A DNA stretch of 64,000 nucleotides from Siderastrea radians (lineage: Eukaryota > Cnidaria > Anthozoa > Scleractinia > Rhizangiidae): NCBI GenBank assembly GCA_964017195.1, contig OZ024887.1, positions 4,019,959-4,083,958 of the forward strand, given 5' to 3'. Of this stretch, positions 48,880 to 61,149 are shown in pieces (position 1 is the stretch's first letter; each line of letters opens with the position of its first letter). The notes beneath the pieces were generated by a model. That model had not been told where the DNA came from. It ran no database searches and saw nothing but the letters and a program-made list of their open reading frames with translations. The translations under genes and the position numbers were made by a program.

Positions 48880-51760
48880 TTCCTCTAAATTCTGTCTTTC
48901 TATCGTATTATCTCGTCTTCGGGGCGTGTGCTGTCGGGAAATGTCCAGGTTTGTCCAGATTGCCCTGTTTCTTGACAAGGAACTCGTAGGGCGGGGTGGT
49001 CAGAGGCTTGGAGCGGAGAGCTACGGAAACCTGAAGTAATTCGTATGTCACCTCGTGGACATTTGTGCCTCATACTGGATGGCGAAGTAGAAGAACCTGT
49101 CTTGGAATACGATCTCAAAAATTGCCCAGAACAGAAACCGATAGAGTTTAAAGTGGAAGCCCTATGCTCTACGGGTTTGAGCGTTGATGGCCAAAGCCGA
49201 GGATGGCGACAGAGAAGGTCTTATTGATGAGCTCGTTGAAACCTTCAACTTGACGTTGTGCCTTTGACTGACACGGTGCCATGGCCATGTGCTTGTATCC
49301 ATTTTCTTCAACATATTAAACTCCTGTGAACTGAATGGAACCTGTCACTGTCAGTTTGGGCAGAGAAGAGGATCCCGAGAATGATGAAGATCTCGATCGT
49401 AGGAATTCGACTTCTGGTTTGTTACCACGATGGCTGGTCTGTTACCAAAATGGCATTTTCGTGACTGGGGACTGGTCCACAGAATTCCACGTGGATGTTT
49501 TCCCATAGCCTGCCTGGAAGTTCAGCCATCTTTGCTGGTTTTGTGTGTTAGCTGTGTGTAGACATCTGACATCAACATCCTTGTACCATTTTAACGATCT
49601 GGTCATTCATAGATAGGAGCCAGGATTTCTTTCTGATCATTCCCTTTAGCTGGAGAATACCAAGGTTTGTTGCCAACTCTGATGATGTTCACTTCAAGTC
49701 ACCTCGGTGATACAACCTGTCCAGGCGAAGTATGATTCCATCCGGTAGACGAAGGAATTTTTTCCATACAAACTGTAGTGCATGTTGCCTCGTCGGGGGA
49801 AACACTTCAATTTGAGCTCAACTGTGTTAATATAAGGTAAATTGTCCACCGTAAAAAGATTCAAAAGCTACCGTTTGGAGCGTTTGCTCTTCGACAGACT
49901 CGCTTTGACGAAAACAAGGCCTTTCTTGTGACAATTTCCCCAAGGGCTGAAGAATGTCATAGCCTCTCTCGACAATTCATCCATGCAGTGCGACTGCACG
50001 GTAACCATGGTTCAAGGCTAGCTTGCTAAAACTTTCCAATCATTGAATTCATTTAAGTCCTCTCCAACTGGGCGCTTGAGCTTGCCCTGTTCTCGGACAT
50101 GGACTGGTTTTCTAGTCGAAGTTTGAAGCTTACTCGGATATCCGTTGTTTTCTTTGGTTTCGGCTGCACGACCAGCGAAGACCACCAATTGACTGCTTCC
50201 TGTTTCGTTATCTTCTCAGTGATGCCGTTGTCAATAAATCCCTGAAAAACTTCATGTTGACGTTTTAGTCGAAGTGTCGTAGCTTTTGTGTTGCAGGAGT
50301 CGGGATTCTTTCCGCATAAGCACGTGGATTTCTATGTCATGGTCTTCACGATGAACCTTCCCGTTTCCAGCAAATCGCCTTTTGTAACGCTCGAATATGT
50401 TAACGAGTCAGGATTTCCGCTTAAAATTTTATCTGATGGTCTTCAGTTCTTCTTTCCTTCTTGGGTTGTTTTGGTCCACTAATTTGATCGATGGCTATCA
50501 TTCTGAGTTCTTCTAGATTTGGACTTCCAACTAGTCAGGGAATTCCATGCATCTTTGGTTAACCACTACCTTGGTTTGCTTGCCCTCGTCTCATTTTCGA
50601 TGCGTGTAGAGAACGCACCAAGGATTGGTATCTCTTTGGGGACAACTCTACGAAACTTTATCTGTGAGTCTAAGAATTGAAGGTGTGGTGTTGAGAGTTG
50701 AAGTTGCTTGAAATGCGCATCATCCATGACTCATTCATTACATTAGTATCGGCACCGGAATCGGGAGGATACTTCACCGCTGCCAAATTCAACTGTAAGC
50801 AGACGAACTGGGCTCCCACCTTGTCGTTGGGCTGTCAAGGCCCTTGAAATTAAGCGGAAAACTGCTCGTAATAATCTTTTAGCTGCTAAGAGGATAGCCT
50901 TACCAAACATAGCAACTGCATGCAGATATTGCGAAGCTGCGCCCTCTATCACTTCCGAAGCAAACCGTCTTAAAAGCCTAGAAGATGATCCTATCAAAGA
51001 AAGCTAACGTGCCGTTAACTCTGCGGTACGACACATGATCAATTCTGTTGATTTACCACCGTCAGTTGAGAAACTAATTTTACCGACACCAAGAACCTCC
51101 CGACTCCATCTCCTTCCCTAGATTCCATAGATTTTCAGGGATTGGTATCTCTCTGGGGAGTGAATCTAACTTAACCTTCTTTGAGGCTGAGTTGGAGTTC
51201 CATAAAATCCTCTTCATCTATAACATTTCAATGTATCGGCTATCTCATAAATGCTGTATGGATAATCGAGGTGCACAATGTTTTTTGTCGGATTGCCATT
51301 GATTTGATGGGGAATACTGTTAGATGAAGTGAAGAAACTCTTCGTCGATTGAAGTCCCCGAATCGTTTTCATGGAGCTCCTAGGTTGGTTCTTGTGTTGG
51401 TTCAAACCTCCATCATCAAATTAAGGCTCTTGCTGTATTTCTTGCTTGGAGGACTTCCATCATGACCATTTGACAAACAAAATCGGCGTGGGAAGTTTCC
51501 CGGCCCTTCTCAGTCCTTCGGCTTCTCGGCCTAGGCTGAGATCTTGGCGGTGCTGAACTTTTGCAAACTTGGCGAAAGGTTGCATTTACCGCATCGCGTG
51601 CATTTGGCGCCAAATCGCCAGATATTTCTTTACATGTTTCTTCAGCGTGGTTTCACCTGCGAGACATTTCATGCTGTTTACCATTAAGTTCTTCTCAATT
51701 TCGTTTACCTGATCAGCGGTTGCTACCTTTTGTCGACTTTTGAAGAAACTTCTGAAGAGA
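48880..51760 (-). pseudogene. Decayed Ty3/gypsy LTR-retrotransposon pol region
   Basis: Read on the minus strand with many frameshifts and stops, domain pieces appear in gypsy order. A proline/arginine-rich gag end lies near 51.6-51.4 kb. A protease active site (PPDSGADTNVM) lies near 50.76 kb. The start of reverse transcriptase (FERYKRRFAGNGKV, then GFIDNGITEK and SLVVQPKPKK) lies at 50.4-50.1 kb, and integrase pieces (HVEFCGPVPSHENAILVTDQ, QVEGFNELINK) at 49.5-49.2 kb. The reverse transcriptase catalytic part seems deleted. No LTRs were recognised. It is inactive. Confidence 0.7.
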
Positions 51761-53126
51761 CCAGTTGTTTGGAACCGATTTTGCTGGGTTCTCCTAACTT
51801 CTTATATCAGGGCTTTATCGGGAAAATTGCATTTCTCCGCAACACTTCTCCGTGAACGCGGGTGTAATAGCTGGCCACATGAAGCCAGTGTTCATCGGGG
51901 TGTTGATTAAACGCAATTTCTCTTGCTAATAGTCTTCATTTGGAATCTTACATAGTCTTGTTAGAAATAATTACAAGAACAGGCTAAAATGTCTCACCTT
52001 ACCTTCATGATTTATTTGTAGTGTATTTGTCCGTTTTAGAGCGATTCCAGCGAGTTTTATAGGTTTACTCACTGTAATACACCACCCATGACCTCACATT
52101 CACATTCCAAGTAGATCACGAAGGAAAGGTGAAGTCTGTTTCAGTTTTTGTCGTACCTTCTATTGGCGGAATTTCAGGCAGAATAGGGAACTTATAGGGC
52201 TTCAGGTACAAAGCAGTCCTCTTGCGACAGAATCCGGTAAAATAGGGCATTTTCTTGATTTTTCTGGGGGGGGGGGGAGTTTTTTTATCCACTGGGAAGC
52301 AAAAATATGAAACTGGTGCCCATGGTGACCATACCGCCGTGTGTCGTGTGCAAAAACCCAACCGGCTAAGTGAGCCTCCTCGCAGGCTAGCCAAAAGGCG
52401 ACCGTTCCTAGGTATGCATGTTTGAAGGAATGTGTGATTATCGTTTTTTAACCACAACCATTTTCTTTTTCTCGAACAGAATCAAGCAGAATCGCACTTT
52501 CTAAGCAAACTTCCGAGCAGAATGGTCCACTCAGCGGGCAGAATCATCGGCACTGAACATTTTTCGAGTACATATACTGACGATACACAGTTCACTTTCA
52601 AGTTGAGGATGACCTGCACCCACGTTATCGAAACGTCACTCACTGTCACCAACAGCACGAAAGGTCAGAAGTTAAACGAAATCCGGAGCACTTTCCAAAC
52701 GTTTTGTCTGTATGCACAATGAGGACTTTGAGCTTTTCAGTTTCTTCTTGGTATCTATCGACTTTTTCTCACCGACTATTTCGAACCTGTTTCTACTTTT
52801 CTTAGCCCTACCCTGGGTCTCCGAGAACGGGTTGTCAGTTCTGATTCCACTGTGGCGTGAACTGTTTGCCTACCAGCAGAAAATGTACAATGTAGATTGT
52901 CTTTCAAATGCGCAAAGTTAATTTATATGTTTCGTTCCTAACTCTTTCGATGAACATTTCCAGCGAGAGTCGAAACGCGGGATCGGAACCAAAAACAATA
53001 TTCTTTTGTCGAATAATATAATCTTTATCGACGTCAGTTGCCATGCTTGCAATTTATGCGATATCATTGGTGAAACAAACCCACAAACTGAATCAATTTG
53101 AGTGCAAGAAAGGACTCTCTTTTTAC
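51761..53126. other. No gene recognised
   Basis: This stretch shows no splice-consistent coding exons. It holds a poly-G/poly-C run near 52266-52280. Open frames here, such as 52116-52457 on the minus strand, carry no family motif. It is probably old repeat sequence. Confidence 0.5.
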
Positions 53127-53358
53127 CATATAGTAGATTCAGCTTGGTGGAAACCATTTCAACAGCATCTTTGTAGATCTCATCGAGCAGTTTCTGGCTT
53201 AGTTTTCCACCGTTTGCTGTTTTATTACCACCCTCTTCCAATTCCAGTTGCGGCGAACTGACAGTTAGACCGAGCACAATTAGCGCGATAATCAATTTTT
53301 GGCGCCTTGAAGAAGTATTCGGAGAACCTTTTATAGCTATCATCTCAGCGCTTTCCAT
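53127..53358 (-). pseudogene. Damaged copy of the peptidase first exon
   Basis: The start (MESAEMIAI), the anchor beginning ([14 protein letters not shown]) and the juxtamembrane part ([23 protein letters not shown]) closely match peptidase exon 1 (47775-48055). However, the second half of the membrane helix is deleted and replaced by a polar stretch, and sequence after VSTK diverges. The only nearby donor (GGTAAAA at 53126) gives phase 1, whereas exon 2 needs phase 2. It is most likely a decayed duplicate of the first exon. Confidence 0.75.
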
Positions 53359-53718
53359 AATAGAAAACTGGCATATAGCAAAATTTCTTGCTTAAAGTAC
53401 AAATGTCGGTTCTCGGTTGTCAACTAAACAAGTAGCCTGCGTGCAGACGTCTCTTATTTCCTTTGCTAACTGTAAATGTAATACATGTATTGTCATTTGA
53501 TGGTGAGGCCGATCACAGGGCACCCAGGCTCACTAAAGGCCCACTCGAGCGCAAAAATACAAGGATTTGTATGATGATTTATCGTTTTTGTCACCTATGT
53601 GAAACTAAAACTGGCACATCAGAAGAACCTTGGTCAAGACTGCGAACAGTCTCTTTCTTCTCTACTTTTTCGAAGCGCGAGCGGCGAGTGGCGTAACCAA
53701 GACTTGAACGGTGGTGAG

Positions 53719-55470
53719 GGAATAGACCATTTTCATTATGACGTCACACACGCAAAGGTTTCTGGTAGTTGTAGTAAAGATCACGCCCAGGGTCACTCAA
53801 TCGCGGGAAAATTCAAAATAATCCACAAAAACACATGCAATGCAATGGCGCCCGAGTTGGTCGTCTATAATGTGCACAATTAAGAGGACCTCGAGTGACA
53901 TAAGCGACAAATCTGCCTTTGTCCCACCAGGACACATCAAGAGACAACAATGTAAAAGTAAGGAAGCTTTATTTTTGCAAGATTTTCGATTTTTTTTATC
54001 GTTTCGCACTCGGTGCGTTACAAAACTTTCTAGCGGATGGCTTCTTGTACGCTCGATTTTTAGGATGAAGTCTTTTGAAGACATTTCTTTTAAAAGCTTG
54101 TTGCTACAAGGAATTGAAGACCTGAAGAATACTCGACGGCGGTTATAGAAGAAATTGGCGAGGTTAGAGCAAAGAAATCCTCGTTCGAGAACAGACTGTA
54201 TTGTCAGTGTCGTTTTAATTTCCAAGGACAACGATCGATTATAAGTATTTCTTCCACTTCAACCGTTGCTAAATTACATATCTGACTGTGGATTGACTTC
54301 ATAAGAATTTTTTAACTGAGCGAATCCACATTTACAATAGCTTTCTTGAAATGTTTAAAAAACTTGCAGAAATTTGGTACAATTGTGCTCGAGACATTTT
54401 GCTTTCTCAGGACAGCAAGTGCTATTCTGAATATTTTTTTGTAATACCTGAAGGCTTGTTTTTCCTTTTTCTCTGTTTGTATTTTCATGGAATTTCTTAT
54501 TAAAATTAAAATAAGCGAGCTGATATTGCAGTTGCATTTATTACAGTTAATCTTGGCGAGAAAATGTTGTGCGTATAAACTTTCAAGGTTTTGTCTTTGT
54601 AGGTTTTGTTTATTAAGCTTAACTTATGTCTTATTTCACAAAATGGAGGAAACAATTCCAAAAAATAGTTATAGAAACTATTCTAGACTGAGTTAGTGTT
54701 GTTTCTCAAGCCAGTTTGCTTTCCTTTGGTACTGCACATTGAGTTGTTTGAACGCGAAAAAACCGTTCGGCCGTCTTAGTGCGAACAACATTGCTTGCTT
54801 TTTTCAGTTGACGGAATATTTCAGTCCACTTTACATGTTTTGCGTTAACTAGACTTGTAGTGAATGGTATTTCTCTTCCATTTTAATGATTTAACTTAGA
54901 ACTGCCGATTCACTCAAAGCGAAATATTTAATGTCTTGCTTTGTTTTTATTAAATCTCAGAGCGAGTCGCTCAAAGCATTTCAATGGGTTCCTCGTTATG
55001 CTAGATATAAAATTTTTATTCCTTCGATCTCCATTTGGTTCTGTTATTTAATAACTGTTCTAATTGTTCTATATCTCCTATCTCAGAAACTCCCTCCTCC
55101 CCTTCGATTCTTTTTCTCATGAGGGAAATTATATTAGCACATTATTAAAACACATTTTCCTGCTACACACTCGGTATTCAGAATTTGGAATAAAGTTTTC
55201 CACAGAAATGTTCGTTTATAACAACACTCTTCGCAATTCCTCGTTTATCGAAAAAAAAACATAAAAAACTCCACGCTGAATTTCTTTGAATTTGTATAGC
55301 AATCGAGCAACTTTGTGGAACACCTGGTAGCTTGCCTTCGCCTTGGCCGACATTGCGCTTATGCTGATTTTTTGACACTTTCCCGCGATCGCGCGACACT
55401 GGGCGCGATCTTTACTACAACTACCAGAAACCTTAGCACGTGTGACGTCATAATGAAAATGGTCTATTCC
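53719..55470. mobile_element. 1.75-kb element with ~105-bp TIRs
   Basis: GGAATAGACCATTTTCATTA and its inverse end the element, and arms of about 105 bp match at close to 88%. Each arm contains TGACGTCA (full CRE) and CTGGTAGTTGTAGTAAAGAT. No target duplication is obvious. The internal part at about 54655-54750 resembles the right third of the element at 11675-12775. Open frames inside overlap the arms and are not convincing genes. Confidence 0.75.
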
Positions 55471-56369
55471 GTCTGGTTTTTGCTGTTAATTTGCCTGATT
55501 TGTACATTTTCGCTCGAGCGTAGGATTTGAGGAAAATATGACGTCTCCTGGCATTCTAACCTTGACGTCTGCGCAAGAGCGTAGGTTTGGCGTAACATCG
55601 TGTTTTACGGGTAGGTTGAATAGCAACCTCTGAAATAATCTATTTTACCTTTACAAAGGGAAGTTGACTGTGAAACCTCTACCCTTTCATCAAAATGAAG
55701 AAAGGGACTCCCAGCCTACAACAGATGGCCCGGACTTGTTATTACCAAGTCGAACTGGACTCCTCCCGAAAGGAGAATTTGTAGCCGTTGATCCAGTTAT
55801 ACGGTCGACTGGTCCTCGTCGTCGTTGTCCTGCTATCAATGCTCTTGCGCTCTTGACAAGATTCCGGATACTCTGGCTAACACACCAAATTCAATACCGC
55901 TAGTGGCTATAAATTTTCAACCAAGGAATTTGCATGATCTTTCTGAAAATTTTTATTCCAGACCAAGGCCATGTTTTGAAAGAGCTCACGCACCACCGGA
56001 AACCCCCGCCCTCCGTATTTGTTGGGGTTTTAGAAAAGTTCCGGGTCGGTCAGATATCAGATAGATCATGCTTGTGACAGATGAATGAAATATTCTTTGT
56101 GTTTCGCCGTCAGTTAATTTAAGACTAAATAATAGTCCTTTCATTTTAGAGTAGCCTTCTCTTATTTGCTTCCATTGAACGAAAGAAATAGGAGACGTCT
56201 GTCGGTTTTCATCTAGTTTTCAGCTGGAGCAAACAGAAAGTTAGACTTAGAGGGAGGCAAGTGAACTAATAACTGAACTGAAACATAATACTTAATAGCT
56301 CTTCGCTAGCGAAGGTCTTTGTGTATTACCTTACAAAATAGTTACGTCAAAAAGCAAAGCAAGACTTAC
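55471..56369. other. No gene recognised
   Basis: Intergenic or intronic sequence lies between a TIR element and the upstream first-exon candidate. An open plus-strand frame at 55664-55903 has no family signature. No RNA gene is seen. Confidence 0.45.
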
Positions 56370-56692
56370 TTGAGGAAATCTCTGAGTTGATTGGTAGAGA
56401 CCAGCTCAACAGCATCCTTATGTGCTTGTGCTAAGTCTAACTTGCTTTCCGGAGAAGAAGTTGACTTTTCCGGAGAAGAAGTTGACTTTTCCGGAGAAGA
56501 AGTTGACTTTTCACGGTTGACTTCACATTTTCCTGCACTTTTACCAACGAAGTAACCTATAACTATACCGACAACAAACAGAAGCACAAAGCAAACTACA
56601 GCAACAATCAACAGAAGACGTCGGCCCTGACGATGTTTGGGAGAAAACCTCTTGACTAACATGGATTCTTGTTCAGCTTCTGGGGTCATCAT
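56370..56692 (-). CDS. Intact alternative (or orphan paralogous) first exon of the M28 peptidase
   Basis: From ATG at 56692 the exon codes for a 27-residue cytoplasmic tail, a membrane anchor (RRLLLIVAVVCFVLLFVVGI, then VIGYFVGK) and a stalk containing three exact EKSTSSP heptads (a 21-bp tandem repeat at about 56453-56515). It ends HKDAVELVSTNQLRDFLK-like, homologous to exon 1's [18 protein letters not shown]. The donor GTAAGT at 56369 leaves phase 2, the same as exon 1, so it could splice straight to exon 2 at 43596. No other M28 exons lie between here and 48055. Alternatively it is the only survivor of a duplicated gene. A possible upstream acceptor (CTTTAG, about 56722-56727) hints at a 5' UTR exon. 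Confidence 0.7.
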
Positions 56693-58066
56693 CTTCTATT
56701 CAGCTCCAAATAACTTGCAACCTAAAGATGATCGACAAAATTAAAAAATAATAACACATCATTAAAAAGTAGCACCAAATTATTTTGCGATTTAGCTGCA
56801 TGATGATGTTGATTAACTTTATAGCAACGATAGCTTACCTAAATGGGGTTGAAACTGGTTGCAATTAGGCTCAAGCGGTGCAAAATTTGCTGTGATTTGG
56901 GTAACGTACTCGACGTCGAAACCTAATGCAAAGCCACTTACTTACACGTCAGTGAATATAGACACTAGTTGTTTGCCAAGCAAATCCTTACGTGCTGACT
57001 TAATTACATGCGAAAATAAATTTTCTTGTTGTCTTTTATCGTTTCGTTAGAAGGATTGCAAAGGGTGACAAGAAAGTCGACTGAGGTTTCGATAACAATG
57101 GAACAAGCTTCATTTAAACTTGCAAAATTGACTAATTGTCACTGTCTGACCAGTGGTGGTTGGACACGGTCCGCAAAGCATGATGGGGCTATCGCTCGAT
57201 TCGAGCTCAGTTGCAATGAACCTTCGTACTGTGCGGATCTCGAAGAGCGAAAAAAAAATCAACTACAAGAGCTGGAAATAAGAAAGATGGAAGTTTCTCC
57301 GATTCTTGTGGTCAAATTATCCTTTGTTTACATCTGAATATTTGATGTAACATTTTAACGGCTAGTTTCATGCACTGATCGATTGAACGCGTACACCCCG
57401 GGTTTATCAGGAATAAGCCTCTTTAGTAACTTATATGTGCAAACATCTCACCATGAATAGCCTCTTGGGCCATGAAGGACTTATTTCCAATCATCGAAAG
57501 TGAAAACACAGATGCCTGGCTTTCTGAGGTCTTATAATTGCTACAGTTGTGTGAAATCGTAAGTTTTGCCCGATGGATAAGCGTCGAGTACGTGTCATGA
57601 AAAACCTTACGGATGTTCATTTTATAGCATTAACAGTCCTTTAACTTCCAGGGTGTCCAGAAGCTTCTGTTTCTCAAAAATACCGTTGATGCAGGATGTA
57701 GTAATCCTGAAGGGCTTGTCTGAAATTATGCTTTCACAGCTTAGGTAAACAAGGCTGTATTAAAATATAAGTCTTAATTGTTCAAATTGCTAGCTGTCAA
57801 TATGAATTAATTAATTAATTTGTTTTGCTTTTGAAAGTAACTGATGCTGACAAAGTTAGTCTGTGATTGAACGAGAATTCCATTTTCTTTTGCAGTGGAC
57901 ATGAAAATCTGTCTTTAGAAAATTTAACAAGGCTCTGTTCAGCCTGTAGAATGTGTGACAATACTATATACAGTGCACCCATATTTTTTCTCTCAGCTAC
58001 TTCAATGAAAGCATTGACTCATTTACCCACAAGGACCTCAAGCAGAAAATAGTTTTTTACCCTTAA

Positions 58067-59000
58067 TGCATCAGTCAATTCCAGCGGTGCCCACCCCCCC
58101 CCCCCCCGGGAATTTCCCAGGCATTTGCTCATGTGTCAATCCCGGGGGTGGGGCATTTGAAATTTTATCACTGCCCGGGAGTCGGGCATTTGCCTACCCC
58201 CGGGACGACCCCGGGGCACTTGACATCTTTGTCAGGTTTGGACTCGCATGTAATATATAGATTTTAAAGCTATCCAAGATGATCACTTTCGTAAAAATCT
58301 TTTACGATTTTGGCCAAATGATAAATACGGATAATGCGTTTTCAGTTCCTCGATAACTTAATGTATTTAAGCATTTCTTAGTATATTTTAAAAATAAACA
58401 CATGAATTGTCCAGGTCAAAATCACATAAATGAATGAATAATTGAACCATAAGGAACTGTCATGTTCACAATTTGGCGTGTTACTGATGAGTGGCATTAA
58501 AGCAAATGAACAACGGGATCGAGGATAGACGCACGGGTAAACAACCGAAATGTATTGAAAATGAAGGCTGGTTTCCGTACGGTTGCTACGATCTCTGTGA
58601 TTGCAATCGTTGCAATCATATAGAAACCACTCTTCACGATCATTGTGAAATGATGTGAGCGCTACGATCGATCGCTTAATTGTGGTACCCATATGATCAC
58701 AACGATTAGCTGAGCGTTTCTTCCAGCGATTGCAGCAATCATAGTGATGATATGGAAACCAGCCTTAATGGTCTTAGTGATGAGTGAAACTTTCTTGTTA
58801 GGATTTATTAATTCTTGAGCAGTGTTGCTTTCTATATGATCTCGGGGGTGGGGCATTTGCCATCTTTTTTGGTCCCAACCCGGGGCATTTGACGGACTTG
58901 TTTATCCCCACCCCCGGGAATTTGCCATTTAAAAAAAAAAATGCTAATGCCCGGGGTTTGGCCCGGGGGAGGATGGGCACTGCTGGAATTGACTGATGCA
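58067..59000. mobile_element. PIF/Harbinger-type MITE with TAA target duplication, GC-rich arms
   Basis: The ends TGCATCAGTCAATTCCAGC and GCTGGAATTGACTGATGCA are exact inverses. TAA flanks both (58064-58066 and 59001-59003). The arms continue through CCCGGG-rich repeats containing GGGGCATTTG. It belongs to the same insertion class as 15539-16005 and itself carries the element at 58564-58766. Confidence 0.8.
58564..58766. mobile_element. 203-bp MITE nested in the Harbinger-type element
   Basis: The ends AAGGCTGGTTTCC and GGAAACCAGCCTT are flanked by AATG on both sides (58560-58563 and 58767-58770). The interior is rich in GATTGCA/GCAATCA and CGATCG motifs that pair across the centre. It is the third level of nesting. 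Confidence 0.75.
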
Positions 59001-61149
59001 TAATACAGGGTTGTTGGGGGCTTTGCACTGATTATCACGACAAAATTATCGAGGTCACAGAGAACCTGTTTGGCTTGGATCCTTTTAAAACTAGTGAAGC
59101 ACATTGGAGCAATTCATCCAATGTCATTTCTACAAATCTGTCAATTCTTTCAATGAGTAAAGTGATATTTTTATAATTATTAGAATGCTGACCCAACTAC
59201 AGAGCAAACTCTAACTAAATTTGACCTTTGAGCATTTACCCCTTGCAAACAATGGCCCAGTCCTTCGTTTGTTTACTTCAGACCTCTACCTTGTTGAAAA
59301 GTCAATGGTGGATCCAGAGAAGGGGCCAAGGGTATTCCCCCTTTTTGTTCAAAAGAAAATAAGGCTGCATAAAACAGACTAACAGACAGTCATATACATG
59401 AAAAGAAAAAACAATTATGGAGTTATTCATTTACTCCAGACTATAACGAAGCAGAGCGCAGATTAGCTTGTGTCCAACAGCATACTCCACTCACAAAGCA
59501 TCTGATTTTTTTTTTGTCGATTTACTTATAGTCAGAATATAGTACAGAATAACACCAAGATATAACTCCACAAAAGTTTTGTATTTTGTTGTCTCCCCTC
59601 ACCCACCATTAAACGTGGACCCCACCCTCCGTGAAAGGCTGGACTCACCACTGGGCACCAAGTCTGCCTGTTAAGTCGAGTAACAGAAACTTAAGGGGTG
59701 TTTACATAATACAGGTTTGAGTTTCATTCCCTCTTATGGCTCTGTGTAACTTTGTTTAAATGATACCAGCACAAGATTTCATACCATTACAAGTCATACC
59801 GGTGCCAGTTCATTCTGGTTGTTGTACCAGATCAAGATTTTCGATCCGGTGCAAAAACTTGTACCATAGTCATGTAAACACTGTAAGACCACTAATTTTG
59901 GTGTGAAATCTGTCTCCTGGAAGACAATTCAGTAGAAAACAAATAAGGATTGATATCAATGTAAAAATTGATGAAGAAAGCGAAAGTTGCGAGTTCCATT
60001 AGAAAAGGGATATTTAATCAATTCACAGTTCTCAACCCTTTTATGGGTGTCAATAGCTCTAATTGTTATTAATAACAATAAACTGACCAACTGAAAGGGA
60101 TGTTCAATCAATAATTCACAATTCTCCCTCAATAGCTCTAGATTTTATTTCTTACAGCAGATGTACCCCACTAACTTGAACCCACCCCGCCCCCCACCCC
60201 AACCTGCTCACAACTATTTTGAACTGAAAATATTTTTATTGTTTTCCTTGGTTGATCTTGCTCACTTATTTACTATTGGCTATCTCAAATTTTTGATATC
60301 TCAAACAATTTTTGGTTTCTCTTGCATGTTTAAGATACCACCGTGAATTTCCAATCTGAGTTACAGATCAATACTGAATTTTTGTTAACTTTCTCAATGG
60401 TTCACTGCACAGAGGTTGTGTGATGTGACTGCATATTAAGACCCCAAAGCCCAAATAATTTGATCATTTCAGCAAACAAAATGTGATTCTTGATACAGGG
60501 CAACAGAGCAGACTGAAGAAACCATGGCCTCTTAACCTAAAGGCAACAAAACAAAGAAGGGAAAACACTCGATTGGGATGCCACACCTTACTGTTGATAC
60601 TTGTCATAATTAAAATAAGACGATCACTCAAGTTAATATTTCGCGGGTAATTTTCACATCTCGCAGCGTGAGAGTAATATTGGAGAGAAAATTCGACAAC
60701 TTAAACAACGCATCATTCTCAAACTAGAGGGGCGCTATCGGGCGCTATATGATTTTATAAAAGCAAATTTATCCATCTTGATCTTGGTGTAAAATAAACG
60801 GTTTTAGATTTTTGGGTTAGCCTACAAATTCTCAAAATGTAAGACCTACTCAAATATCATGAAAGCACACGTTGCTCGATCCACCTACAACGAAATTGTG
60901 CTCAAACTTGACTTACAAAAGATGACCAGATCCAAAGATCTCAAGACATCTAGATACACACCAATCCTAATTATTCTTGTTAAATGTAAGTTGCACTGGG
61001 GACAGATAGCACGTTAAAATGACAAGAAGTGAAGCTCGCATTCCCGTCAAAGGCCGCCATGTTGATTTCTCGTCCTGGTTAAGAGACTGCTCGTGATTGG
61101 CTAATATAATGATCCACCATGCCTTTCGGACCGTGTCCAACCACCACTG

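Larger units (their letters stand above)
57151..61149. mobile_element. 4.0-kb TIR element with perfect 9-bp TSD
   Basis: The ends CAGTGGTGGTTGGACACGG and the inverse CCGTGTCCAACCACCACTG extend to about 36 bp with few mismatches. CTGTCTGAC flanks both sides exactly (57142-57150 and 61150-61158). Inside are the Harbinger-type MITE at 58067-59000 with a further nested MITE, short exon-like frames (57151-57337; 57897-58052 after a TTTGCAG acceptor), and A/T-rich sequence with no transposase I can recognise. A 9-bp duplication fits Mutator-type insertion, while CAG ends recall hAT. Confidence 0.8.

Noticed and set aside
55664..56064. Overlapping plus-strand ORFs as a small gene
   Set aside because: There are no recognisable motifs, no consistent splice sites, and the two frames overlap in different phases.
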